Assembly: GCA_947632435.1 (NCBI GenBank)
Contig: CANRPC010000005.1
Coordinates: 26,957-90,956, forward strand
Reading direction: 5' to 3'
DNA from: an uncultured Bacilli bacterium
GTDB taxonomy: Bacteria; Bacillota_I; Bacilli_A; RFN20; CAG-449
Length of the DNA stretch: 64,000 bases
The notes under the pieces are model-generated. The model was not told the DNA's origin, ran no database searches, and saw only the letters and a program-made list of their open reading frames with translations. A program made the translations under genes and the position numbers. Of this stretch, positions 53,828 to 62,330 are shown one piece after another (the first letter of the stretch is position 1; the number at the start of each line of letters is the position of its first letter).

Positions 53828-54469
53828 ATGGCGCTTAAAATGAAATATAAAGTAAGAAAATATTATTTTAATCAAATTAAAGATGTGTATCTTTATTGCA
53901 AAAACATATTAGGTGCGACATGTATTAAGGAACATATATTTAAAAAGAAAGTGGATGGCTTTGATGGATATTTTAAATTTGATATCAAGCACCATGACTT
54001 AGAAAAAGAACTTTTAATTGATTTAAATAATCAATTTGATAATTATTGGAATCGTTATCATTATTTAAAATTAGAGGCTAATTTTATAAATGAAGAGTAT
54101 AAAATTGATCTGAAAAGCCATTTTTTCTATATAATTTTAATTATATTTTCTCTTGCTTTTAATATATTTTTGATGATTAATTCTTATTTTCATAATGGTC
54201 TAATTATTGCTTTAGGAATTATAATGTTTTTAATTCCGTCTTTAATTTACATTTTTAAGATATTTATCTTTAAAAATTCTTTAAATATTATTTCTAAAAA
54301 ATTAGAAAAGATTAATAAAGAATTAATTAATTTAAATAATAAAATGCTTAAAATATTAAAAAAATCACCATATTATGAATTTCAAGATCTTAAGAATTTT
54401 CTTATAGATTATCCGTTTAATGAAGAAAATAAATATTTAGAAGATATTAAAGATAAAATAGGTGAATAA
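53828..54469 (+). CDS. protein with two transmembrane helices, unknown function
   Basis: 213 residues. The N-terminal ~95 residues are soluble and charged; two hydrophobic helices lie at about 98-118 and 125-147 (FFYIILIIFSLAFNIFLMI, then a segment ending IYIFKIFIF); the C-terminus is a Lys/Asn-rich coiled coil. It starts 1 base after the ATP-grasp stop; ATG 53840 is an alternative start. I do not recognise it. Tight linkage suggests work with the ATP-grasp protein. Confidence 0.6.
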   Translation: MALKMKYKVRKYYFNQIKDVYLYCKNILGATCIKEHIFKKKVDGFDGYFKFDIKHHDLEKELLIDLNNQFDNYWNRYHYLKLEANFINEEYKIDLKSHFFYIILIIFSLAFNIFLMINSYFHNGLIIALGIIMFLIPSLIYIFKIFIFKNSLNIISKKLEKINKELINLNNKMLKILKKSPYYEFQDLKNFLIDYPFNEENKYLEDIKDKIGE

Positions 54470-54470
54470 A

Positions 54471-54929
54471 ATGTCATACATAACTAATTTAAGAAAAAAA
54501 ATTGGAAAAGATATTATTATCATGCCATGTGCAACAGTAATTTTAATCAATGAAAAAAATCAAGTTTTATTACAAAAAAGAGTTGATAATAATAAATGGG
54601 GATTAAATGGTGGATCCATTGAAATTGATGAAAATACTTTAGAGGCTGCAAAACGAGAATTATTTGAAGAAACATCATTAATCGCGGATTCATTAGAACT
54701 TTTTGATGTTTATTCAGGACCTAAATTCCATTTTAAATATCCGAATGGTGATGAAGTAAATACTATTGATATTGTATATGTATGTAAAAAATATCATGGT
54801 AAAATGAAACCTCAAAAAGAAGAAGTACAAGAACTTGTTTTTTTTGATGAAGAAGATTTACCATTAGATATGATGAATAATAATGATGTAATCATTCATG
54901 ATTATTATAAAAAACAAAAAGAAAAATAA
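54471..54929 (+). CDS. NUDIX hydrolase
   Basis: 152 residues with Nudix box GGSIEIDENTLEAAKRELFEETSL-type spacing (G-x5-E-x7-R-E-L-x-E-E). The sequence before it, MPCATVILINEKNQVLLQKR, is standard for the family. ATG 54471 follows GGTGA, which is part of a GTG-start alternative. The substrate is unknown. Last gene of the yfcE-ATP-grasp cluster. Confidence 0.87.
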   Translation: MSYITNLRKKIGKDIIIMPCATVILINEKNQVLLQKRVDNNKWGLNGGSIEIDENTLEAAKRELFEETSLIADSLELFDVYSGPKFHFKYPNGDEVNTIDIVYVCKKYHGKMKPQKEEVQELVFFDEEDLPLDMMNNNDVIIHDYYKKQKEK

Positions 54930-54977
54930 CTTTTCATAAATTTAATTAAATTGTAAGATAAATATGGAGGACATAAT

Positions 54978-55613
54978 ATGAAATTATTTATTGACACTGC
55001 AAATATTGAAGAAATTAAAGAAGCTGCAACTTGGGGAGTAATTAAAGGTGTAACCACAAATCCATCTTTAATTGCTAAAGAAGGTCGAAATTTAAAAGAT
55101 GTTATCCAAGAAATAGCATCATTAATTGATGGACCACTTTCTGCGGAAGTTCAAGAAGCAGATGCAAATTCTATGATTAATGAAGCTTTAGAATTAGTAA
55201 AAATTCATAAAAATATAGTAATAAAAATTCCAATGACTCTTGAAGGAATTAAAGCGGTTAGCGTTTTATCTAAAAAAGGTATTAAAACAAATGTTACATT
55301 AGTTTTTTCTATTCCTCAAGCAATCATGGCTTGTGAAGCAGGTGCAAGTTATATTTCACCATTTATGGGCAGACTTGATGATATGAATTCATCTGGAGAA
55401 GAACTTATTCAAAAAATGGTTCTTATGAAAGAAAATTATCATTATGATACTGAGATAATTGCAGCATCTATTCGTTCAACATTACATTTAGAACAAGCTG
55501 CTTTAGCTGGCGCTGATATAGCAACTGTACCTTTTAAAGTTTTAAAAGCATCATTAATTCATCCTTTAACAACAAATGGATTAAAAATCTTTGCTGATGC
55601 TTCAAAAAAATAA
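54978..55613 (+). CDS. fsa: transaldolase/fructose-6-phosphate aldolase-like enzyme
   Basis: 211 residues, a short single-domain transaldolase (TalC/FSA type). It starts [16 protein letters not shown] (Asp6), has [13 protein letters not shown] (Asn28), and the Schiff-base Lys83 in NIVIKIPMT. It works on fructose-6-phosphate, either as transaldolase or as aldolase to dihydroxyacetone and glyceraldehyde-3-phosphate; the sequence alone does not decide. TGGAGGA lies 7 bases upstream. The next gene overlaps its stop (TAATG). Confidence 0.92.
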   Translation: MKLFIDTANIEEIKEAATWGVIKGVTTNPSLIAKEGRNLKDVIQEIASLIDGPLSAEVQEADANSMINEALELVKIHKNIVIKIPMTLEGIKAVSVLSKKGIKTNVTLVFSIPQAIMACEAGASYISPFMGRLDDMNSSGEELIQKMVLMKENYHYDTEIIAASIRSTLHLEQAALAGADIATVPFKVLKASLIHPLTTNGLKIFADASKK

Positions 55614-56209
55614 TGGATTATTTACCAAATCATCCTGAAATAAAATTATTACAAAGAAAAGATATGTTTCGCCTAAATACAGATACTGCGTTACTAGGCG
55701 AATTCTTTGATTTTTTTGATGGAGAAACTTTACTCGATATTGGTACAAATAACGGAGCATTATTGCTATATACTTTATTAAAAGGTAAAGGAAATCTTAT
55801 TGGTATTGATATTTTAGAAGAAGCTTTAGTTTTAGCAAAACATAATTTAAAATTAAATAATTTAGATGCCACATTAATAAAAATAGATGCTAAATATTTA
55901 AATATCGATAAAGTAGATGTAGTAGTGGCTAATCCTCCTTTTTTTAAAATTGGAAAATCAACTCCATGTGAAAATGAATATCTTAAAATAGCAAAAAATG
56001 ATTTATTTTTATCTTTAGAGGATTTATTTTTATGTGTTAAAAGAAATCTAAAAAAAGGGGGAAGATTTTATTTAGTACATCGATTTTTAGATAAAGATTA
56101 TATTTTAGATTTAGCTAAAAAACATCAGTTTATTTTAAAAGAAGAAAAAGATATTTTTGATAATCGTGTTAATAAATATGTACAAGTATTATTTTATTTT
56201 ACTTTTTGA
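55613..56209 (+). CDS. TrmN6/YfiC-type RNA/DNA adenine-N6 methyltransferase
   Basis: 198 residues. RLNTDTALLGEFF then LLDIGTNNGALLLY (SAM motif I), IDILEEAL (motif II) and VVVANPPFFK, the N-P-P-F/Y motif of N6-adenine methyltransferases. Relatives (TrmN6, YabB) modify A37 of tRNA-Val. That role is inferred from the family. It overlaps the aldolase gene by one base and the convergent folT by 11 bases. Confidence 0.83.
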   Translation: MDYLPNHPEIKLLQRKDMFRLNTDTALLGEFFDFFDGETLLDIGTNNGALLLYTLLKGKGNLIGIDILEEALVLAKHNLKLNNLDATLIKIDAKYLNIDKVDVVVANPPFFKIGKSTPCENEYLKIAKNDLFLSLEDLFLCVKRNLKKGGRFYLVHRFLDKDYILDLAKKHQFILKEEKDIFDNRVNKYVQVLFYFTF

Positions 56210-56804
56210 TTTTAATATCTAAGTTTATATTATTATTTATAACTTCACATTTTGTTTCAATATTATCTTTTTGAATCTTGCTTATCGGCTTTTTTTGAAA
56301 ACGTGGAATAATAATAATTAAACAAATTGTATAAAAAATACCAACAATAATCGAAGTTATAATTCTTGTTAATAACATTGTATATACATATTCTGTTGGA
56401 TAATGTGCAATTAATCCATCTAATATTAAAGCTAAACTATTAACAAATACGACAATTAATGAAGTTATAATAACATTTAAGAATATTTTAATTGGTGTAT
56501 TTTTAAATTTATAAATTTTAGCAATTAATCCACTTATTAACCCCCATGTTAAGGGCGCTAAAATCCAAAGAATAGTTGTTGGTGTTAATCCATATGTAAT
56601 AAGTTGAGAAAGAAAACCCTCAGCTATTCCTGCGAATGCTCCTATAACTGGTCCAAATATAGTACCAGCAAGAAGTAATGGTAAGGCATAAATAGTAAAT
56701 TTTGTGAAATCTCCCTTTAAAGATAATAAATCTAACGCTAAAGAAAGAGCTGCCAAAGTACTAGCAATGGCAATTTGAAAAGTTTTTTTGTGTGTTTTTC
56801 TCAT
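56199..56804 (-). CDS. folT: ECF transporter substrate-binding (S) component for folate
   Basis: A membrane protein of 201 residues with about six helices, starting MRKTHKKTFQIAIASTLAAL. It has the S-component features FTIYALPLLLAGTIFGPVIGAFAG and an Ala-rich helix 1 that contacts EcfT. The THF riboswitch directly upstream makes folate the most probable substrate. Start 56804 has AAAGGAGG upstream; longer frames run into the riboswitch. EcfA/EcfT genes are not in this window. This suggests folate uptake in place of, or besides, synthesis. Confidence 0.88.
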   Translation of the reverse strand: MRKTHKKTFQIAIASTLAALSLALDLLSLKGDFTKFTIYALPLLLAGTIFGPVIGAFAGIAEGFLSQLITYGLTPTTILWILAPLTWGLISGLIAKIYKFKNTPIKIFLNVIITSLIVVFVNSLALILDGLIAHYPTEYVYTMLLTRIITSIIVGIFYTICLIIIIPRFQKKPISKIQKDNIETKCEVINNNINLDIKIKK

Positions 56805-56837
56805 AGAACCTCCTTTAAAAGAGGTCCGCATAATAAC

Positions 56838-56924
56838 AGCGGACGCGTTTATAAACCGCCACAAAAGTGTTCGTCTTTGCGCAACTTCCCATCACAAAGC
56901 ACTTAACGCTTATAAACTACTCTG
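56838..56924 (-). ncRNA. tetrahydrofolate (THF) riboswitch
   Basis: The minus strand reads AGAGTAG, then GCGTTAAGTGC, ATGGGAAGTTG, GACGAA and a closing AAACGCGTCCGC, matching the conserved blocks of the THF riboswitch. A hairpin GTCCGC...GCGGAC follows immediately before AAAGGAGG, and CCTC just after it can pair with the Shine-Dalgarno. It should repress folT when THF binds, most likely by hiding the ribosome binding site. Confidence 0.88.
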
Positions 56925-56976
56925 TAATCTTTATTATAAACAATATAATTTCATTTAAAAGTAATTCTTTATTTTT

Positions 56977-57459
56977 TTAAATTGTTTTTATTATTTTCCA
57001 TTTTTCCACTAATTTTTCAAGGCTATAATTTGCGTTTCTAGCGCTTGTTGATGGTAAAAAATAAATATTTATATTGGTTAATGCAAAATATTTTTTAAAT
57101 AATTCTTTAGCTTTGTTTCCATTTATTGCAATAGTGGTAATTTTATAATTTTTTAAAATATTTTCTAAATCAATTGGTGTTTCTTTTTTTATGGAATTAT
57201 CATCACTTAAAGAAATTTCACATGATTTTATAACATCATATAAAGCAATTTTATGTCTTTTTAAGGCACCTTTTTTAATTTTTAAATTTGGCGAAATAAA
57301 ATCATCATCTAAAAAAATTTTACTTAATACTTGATAAAATCTATTAGATTTATGCATATAATAAAATTTTTCTTGACGCGATTTAACACTTGGAAATGAG
57401 CCTAAAATTAAAATTTTTGCATCCTTATTAATAAATATATCAAATTCGTGATCTACCAT
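56977..57459 (-). CDS. DNA-deoxyinosine glycosylase
   Basis: The protein is 160 residues in the uracil-DNA-glycosylase superfamily. ILILGSFPSVKSRQEKFYYM, then NRFYQVL, matches the hypoxanthine-DNA glycosylase signature (L-G-S-F-P-S-x-x-S-R). FLPSTSARNANYS forms the C-terminal substrate loop. It excises deaminated adenine from DNA. The gene is convergent in transcription with nothing close and is divergent from mscS. The ATG has only a weak RBS. Confidence 0.85.
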   Translation of the reverse strand: MVDHEFDIFINKDAKILILGSFPSVKSRQEKFYYMHKSNRFYQVLSKIFLDDDFISPNLKIKKGALKRHKIALYDVIKSCEISLSDDNSIKKETPIDLENILKNYKITTIAINGNKAKELFKKYFALTNINIYFLPSTSARNANYSLEKLVEKWKIIKTI

Positions 57460-57562
57460 ATTTATTATTTTATTTTTTTATTAGCATTCTTGCAAATGTA
57501 TTTTAATTTTATTAGAATTATTTTGTTATAAATTTCAATAAAATAGAAAGGAAAATTTTAAA

Positions 57563-58477
57563 ATGAACTATTTCAAACTATTTTCACAAATTGTAACTAG
57601 TGAAATTGCTTCATCTGAAAATATTGCTTCTTCTTCAGAGGAAACAAGTAGTAATAACACTTCAAATTTTTCTTGGGATAATGTTTTTTCTACAGTTGCA
57701 CATTGGATACAAACAACAGGTCTAAGAATTTTAATTGGAATAATTGTTTTGTTTATTGGTTTTAAAATTATTAATGCTATATCCCGTAGTATTAAAAGGA
57801 AGATGGAACTAAAAAAATGTGATAAAACTGTTACATCATTAACTTTTTCTTTTTTCAGAATCGGTTTTAAAGTTTTATTAGTATTATTGTTCATTTCATT
57901 TATTGGAATTGACACTGCTGCAGTAGGATCAATTCTTTCTGCGATTGGTATTGGACTTTCTTTAGCAGTACAAGGAAGCTTATCTAATTTTGCAGGGGGC
58001 ATTGTGATAATTATTATGAAACCTTTTGGAATAGGTGATTATATTACAGCACAAGGTGTTTCAGGAACAGTTGAGAAAATACAACTTTTTTATACTTATA
58101 TTGTTGCACCAGATAATCGTGTTCATATGGTACCAAATGGTGAATTAGCCAATAGCGTGATTACTAACAATAGCATGAAGAAAACAAGAAGAGTTGATTT
58201 AACATTTACTATTTCTTATGATTCATCTGTAGATAAAGCAATTGCCATTATTAAAGAAACAGAATTAAAAAATAATTTAATATTTCATACACCTGAGCCA
58301 TTCGTTGGTATAAGTGAATTTGCGGATTCATCAATAAATTTAATAACTAAAGTTTGGGTAAAAAATGAAGATTATTGGACCACAATATATGAATTAAATG
58401 ATTCTATTTCTAAAGCATTTGTTGCTAATAATATTGTAATTCCTTATCCTCAATTGGATGTACATTTAACTAAATAA
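57563..58477 (+). CDS. mscS: mechanosensitive channel of small conductance
   Basis: 304 residues. After a Ser-rich N-terminus (residues ~10-35) come three helices; the pore helix TM3 is GIGLSLAVQGSLSNFAGGIV. MKPFGIGDYITAQGVSGTVEKI and VPNGELANSVITNNS belong to the beta and C-terminal domains. It releases solutes on hypo-osmotic shock. AAAGGAAA lies before the ATG. A terminator follows at 58491. Confidence 0.93.
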   Translation: MNYFKLFSQIVTSEIASSENIASSSEETSSNNTSNFSWDNVFSTVAHWIQTTGLRILIGIIVLFIGFKIINAISRSIKRKMELKKCDKTVTSLTFSFFRIGFKVLLVLLFISFIGIDTAAVGSILSAIGIGLSLAVQGSLSNFAGGIVIIIMKPFGIGDYITAQGVSGTVEKIQLFYTYIVAPDNRVHMVPNGELANSVITNNSMKKTRRVDLTFTISYDSSVDKAIAIIKETELKNNLIFHTPEPFVGISEFADSSINLITKVWVKNEDYWTTIYELNDSISKAFVANNIVIPYPQLDVHLTK

Positions 58478-58490
58478 ATTTTTATTTTAT

Positions 58491-58523
58491 AATCTCTTTG
58501 CATTAGTTTGTAAAGAGATTTTT
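58491..58523 (+). terminator. intrinsic terminator after mscS
   Basis: AATCTCTTT (58491-58499) pairs with AAAGAGATT (58512-58520), 12-base loop, then TTT. It lies 14 bases after the mscS stop. Confidence 0.75.
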
Positions 58524-58547
58524 AAATGCAAAAATATTATCGAACAT

Positions 58548-58585
58548 AAAAAAACAGCTTAATAAGCCAATAAACTATTAAGCTG
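58548..58585 (-). terminator. terminator of the pectate lyase operon
   Basis: On the minus strand CAGCTTAATA pairs perfectly with TATTAAGCTG (58576-58585 and 58555-58564), followed by seven T. It lies 11 bases after the last gene of the operon. Confidence 0.88.
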
Positions 58586-58595
58586 CTTTTATTTT

Positions 58596-59282
58596 TTATC
58601 TTGTAACTGGAAGAACAACGATATATGGATCGTAGAACATAGTTATTTTTGCATTCACATTAATTCCATTTAAGGTATATTTGTAACTTAAATCTTCCAA
58701 ATTCTTTTCAAATACATTTACTTCCATAGTTGCATTTGTTATATTGCTTAAATTATTCGCAGAGAATAAAGTATTTGCTTTACTTGGAATAATGTCACCA
58801 GTAAATTTATAAACATTTACATTTTTTTCAACATTAGCATTTTCGAAAGCATCTTTTGTTGGTTTGAAAGTGAACATAAGTGTTGATCTACTTACTGTTC
58901 CATCTGTTTGTTTGTAAGAATTATCTTCTTGTAAAACGTATTGTGAACCTTGATCATAATAAATATGATTTTCTTTTGTTTCAGTTGTTAATTTACTATC
59001 CGCGGAAGCAGCAATTTTACTTACAACTTGAATAACTTCATAGTAATTATTTGTTCTATCAATATATACGTAACGGCTTTCGCTATAAACTACTTCACTG
59101 CTAACTTCTGCAATTTGAGTAAGATCTAAACGATATCCAGTAAAAGCATTATTATCTTTTAAAGTAATGGCATTAAAAACATGTTCATAATCATCTTCAA
59201 CTTTATTTGATGAATTATTTTTGTTATTACATCCGACAAGTAAAAGAGGCAATAAACATAAAGGTATTAATTTTTTATTCAT
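58596..59282 (-). CDS. lipoprotein in pectate lyase operon
   Basis: 228 residues starting at ATG 59282, one base after the stop of the preceding gene, with AAAGGAGC upstream. The lipobox LLLVGC gives Cys18. The mature part is predicted beta-rich, with long strands such as EVSSEVVYSESRYVYIDRT and MFYDPYIVVLPVTR at the end. It has no known catalytic motif that I recognise. It may hold sugar chains or stabilise the other two secreted proteins. Third gene of the operon. Confidence 0.75.
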   Translation of the reverse strand: MNKKLIPLCLLPLLLVGCNNKNNSSNKVEDDYEHVFNAITLKDNNAFTGYRLDLTQIAEVSSEVVYSESRYVYIDRTNNYYEVIQVVSKIAASADSKLTTETKENHIYYDQGSQYVLQEDNSYKQTDGTVSRSTLMFTFKPTKDAFENANVEKNVNVYKFTGDIIPSKANTLFSANNLSNITNATMEVNVFEKNLEDLSYKYTLNGINVNAKITMFYDPYIVVLPVTR

Positions 59283-59283
59283 C

Positions 59284-62200
59284 TTAGTTTGCTCCTTTTT
59301 CAGTAAATGACCAATCAATACCACCAGTTAAAGCGTTATTAACGGAATTAGAACTATCAACAGCTTCTTGGAAACTTTCATAATATTCTTCATATTGAGC
59401 GATAGCTCTATCAAGAACGTCTTTATGAACTTGAGATTTTTCACTTTCTTTACAATATTTATAAAGTTCATTTGCTTTACGAATATAATATAAAGATTTA
59501 GAAGAAATAACATTTCCAATTTGATCAATATAAGCATTAATTTCAGCCGCGGTAAATTCTAATTTTGACATATCGCGTTGTTTAACAACTGGTCTTTTAA
59601 GTTCTTCATCAAAATCCCAGTTTGGATTTGTATCTAAATCAATTAACCAAGTATTTTTCTCCCACCATTCTTGTGTAGTGCCAAAATCAACATCATATAT
59701 TACTGTACCAACAGTTAATGAAGAAGTTACAGGAATTACAGTATCTTCGGACATAATTGATGTATCAGGAGTAAAGAAATAAACATCTTTATATGTAAAT
59801 TTAACCCCTGCCGCGGTAGAATAGTTACCTGTTACATTGTTGTAATATGTTGGTTGAGTTAATCCTTGAACTCTTAATTTACCAAGAATATTTTCAGCAT
59901 ATACTTCAGTAATCATTTCTCCACATAATACTGCAGCTTGTTTTTTAGCATATTGAATATCGATATCAGCGACAATATTTTTAAATGTTAATGGTGCACG
60001 AGCACGTGATACTAATCCAAGTGCTGCGCCATCAGAACGCATAGAAGTTTCACAATAAACATTACGAATTTCTAATGATGTCATTTTTTGTAAATTACCT
60101 ACAAGTGCTCCAACATATTTTGGTCCTTCAACATGTCCATTGATAATTTCAACATTTTCAATAACAGCATTACCTTGTTTAGATCCACCTTCGCAACGTC
60201 CAAATATTAATCCATAATATCCATCACCTGCAATTTTTGAATCTACACATTTAACGGTACAATTAACCATTTTAACATTATTTACATGTGCTCCACCAGC
60301 ACCATATCCACCGATAAAGCCAACTGATTCAGCACCTTCTAAAAGACAATCTTCGAATGTCAAATTTTGGAATGTACCAGCAAAGTTATAGAATAATGAA
60401 GCTTTCTTCCATACTGCAGTAATATGTAAGTTTGTAATTTTATGATTTAGACCATCAAATGTTCCAACATAATTTGGTCTAGTAATTTCATTTGCTAACC
60501 ATGTATATCCTTTAAAATCTAAATCAGTCATTAAACGGAAATCTGTTGTTTGTACTTCAGGATCTGTACACATAAAGAAGAAATCATCACAATCTTCAAT
60601 ATTATAAACAGAAATTGATATTTTTGTTTTTACATAAACTTCAGATTCACCATTTGCATTTGAAGTAATGACATAGAAATCGTATTCTTTATTTTTCTCT
60701 AATCCTTTTATATTAATACTAAATGTAGAATCTTCAACTTTTAAATTTCCATTTATTGTTCCTTGAGCACTTTTAACTTGTTCAGCTGTTAAAGCACTTG
60801 AACCAGTTTCTACTGCAGCATAATAAACTGTTGCATCCTTACGATTGATATTTGCTGAAATTTTAATTTCTTTATCGACATAAGTTTCATCAGTATCTCT
60901 AACTACAGGGGCAATTCTTAATGTATCAAGTTTTGCTGTTGCTTCTTTTGCATCAACATAAATTGTTTGATCTAATTCTTTTGTTTCAATTACTTCACCT
61001 TCACTTAATAAATCAATTTTATAATGTGTGGTGTAATAACCTTGTTTACTGACATCAAATTTACCAGTTTCACCATAAGTTTCACTTAAAGTGTAATCTG
61101 TTCCTTTGTTAAGCACTGCTTTATCTTTAAAACGGTTATGGATAACTAATTCAGGAAGGGTAAAATCTTCTCCTTCGATTAATAAATATGAAGAAACAAA
61201 ATTATCAATTTTACCAATTCCTAATTCTCTATTAGGATTTTTATCAGGTGCTTCAGGCATATTGTTTTTAACATCTAAAACAACGTTAGAAATATATGTT
61301 TTACAATTATGACGACCTGTTAATACTCTCATTCTAAAATAAGCATCTTGAGATTTTGGTAAATCTTTACAACTTTCTCCGCCTTCTTTTGTAAGTTCTA
61401 CTAATTTATTATCATGATCCCAGTCGTAATAATAAGCTTTAAAAGTACCATTGCTACCAGTTGTCATTTCGATACGTAATTTGTACCAAACACCTTCATC
61501 ATATGGAGTTAATTTTTCTTGAGAAGCAACACTACCATCAGCATTTAATTCATTTTTACCAGTAACAAAGTTACCATTAATCATTCCGATTTTTAATTTT
61601 GTTGAAGAACTTTCACCAAATTCAATTTGGAATCCAGCAGATTCACCAGAAGTCATAACATAAGCTTCAAATACCATTTCATCAGCTAAATTAACTTTAG
61701 TTTGATAAATAGAATCTTTATATAAAGTAGGTAATGGTTCAATTTTTAAAACTTTGTCTTTTTCATTAAGACCAATCATATTGTTATTTTCTACTGATTC
61801 TTCAACAGTAGCAATTTCATCACCATTTTTTAATTCCCAAATGTAATAATTTGATAAGTCTTGACCTGTTTTATATGCTGAGAAATTTTCTTCAAATCTT
61901 TGTGCTCTTTGACTTGTAATTGTAGTTTTCTTTAGAACATGAGCTTTAAATTCTTTGGTTAATGTTGCTGTTCTAACACTAATTGTTGCTTTTAATGTAA
62001 CATCAGCATCACTATCGTTTGGTCTAATAACGGTACCAGAAGTTCTAATGACATTTTGATCAGATGATTCCCAAGTAATTTTAGCACCCCATAAACCTTT
62101 TTCAGGTAAATATAAATTGTTAACAACATTATTTAAATCAACATTGATATATAAATTATCTCTTGCATCTTCTGCTTGCTTTAAATCGTTTGCTACAACT

Positions 62201-62322
62201 TGACTTGGTGCATTTTCTTCTGCACTTACACTTACTGGTTTACTTTGTAAAGCGACAACTATACCAGAAAGAATACCTAAAGAAGATAATGCTAAGAGAA
62301 TTTTCTTTGTTTTCTTTTTCAT
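59284..62322 (-). CDS. large secreted multidomain protein with GLUG-type beta-helix
   Basis: 1012 residues with a signal peptide (to ~VSVSAEEN), not a lipobox. In order: an Ig-like domain (~45-135, ITWESSDQNVIRTSGTVI), a LamG/jelly-roll-like domain (~145-355, WYKLRIEMTTG), a region with an Ig/fibronectin-type module (~480-590), and a right-handed repeat region with GLUG-like units (~595-860, VGTFDGLNHKITNLHI, ESVGFIGGYGAGG, YVGALVGNLQ). A helical C-terminus may interact with the wall. No catalytic residues recognised; pectin binding is inferred from the operon. Confidence 0.78.
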   Translation of the reverse strand: MKKKTKKILLALSSLGILSGIVVALQSKPVSVSAEENAPSQVVANDLKQAEDARDNLYINVDLNNVVNNLYLPEKGLWGAKITWESSDQNVIRTSGTVIRPNDSDADVTLKATISVRTATLTKEFKAHVLKKTTITSQRAQRFEENFSAYKTGQDLSNYYIWELKNGDEIATVEESVENNNMIGLNEKDKVLKIEPLPTLYKDSIYQTKVNLADEMVFEAYVMTSGESAGFQIEFGESSSTKLKIGMINGNFVTGKNELNADGSVASQEKLTPYDEGVWYKLRIEMTTGSNGTFKAYYYDWDHDNKLVELTKEGGESCKDLPKSQDAYFRMRVLTGRHNCKTYISNVVLDVKNNMPEAPDKNPNRELGIGKIDNFVSSYLLIEGEDFTLPELVIHNRFKDKAVLNKGTDYTLSETYGETGKFDVSKQGYYTTHYKIDLLSEGEVIETKELDQTIYVDAKEATAKLDTLRIAPVVRDTDETYVDKEIKISANINRKDATVYYAAVETGSSALTAEQVKSAQGTINGNLKVEDSTFSINIKGLEKNKEYDFYVITSNANGESEVYVKTKISISVYNIEDCDDFFFMCTDPEVQTTDFRLMTDLDFKGYTWLANEITRPNYVGTFDGLNHKITNLHITAVWKKASLFYNFAGTFQNLTFEDCLLEGAESVGFIGGYGAGGAHVNNVKMVNCTVKCVDSKIAGDGYYGLIFGRCEGGSKQGNAVIENVEIINGHVEGPKYVGALVGNLQKMTSLEIRNVYCETSMRSDGAALGLVSRARAPLTFKNIVADIDIQYAKKQAAVLCGEMITEVYAENILGKLRVQGLTQPTYYNNVTGNYSTAAGVKFTYKDVYFFTPDTSIMSEDTVIPVTSSLTVGTVIYDVDFGTTQEWWEKNTWLIDLDTNPNWDFDEELKRPVVKQRDMSKLEFTAAEINAYIDQIGNVISSKSLYYIRKANELYKYCKESEKSQVHKDVLDRAIAQYEEYYESFQEAVDSSNSVNNALTGGIDWSFTEKGAN

Positions 62323-62330
62323 TTTATATA

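Noticed and set aside
57568..58002. 144-residue antisense frame inside mscS
   Set aside because: mscS motifs are complete on the other strand; the antisense frame has no ribosome binding site.
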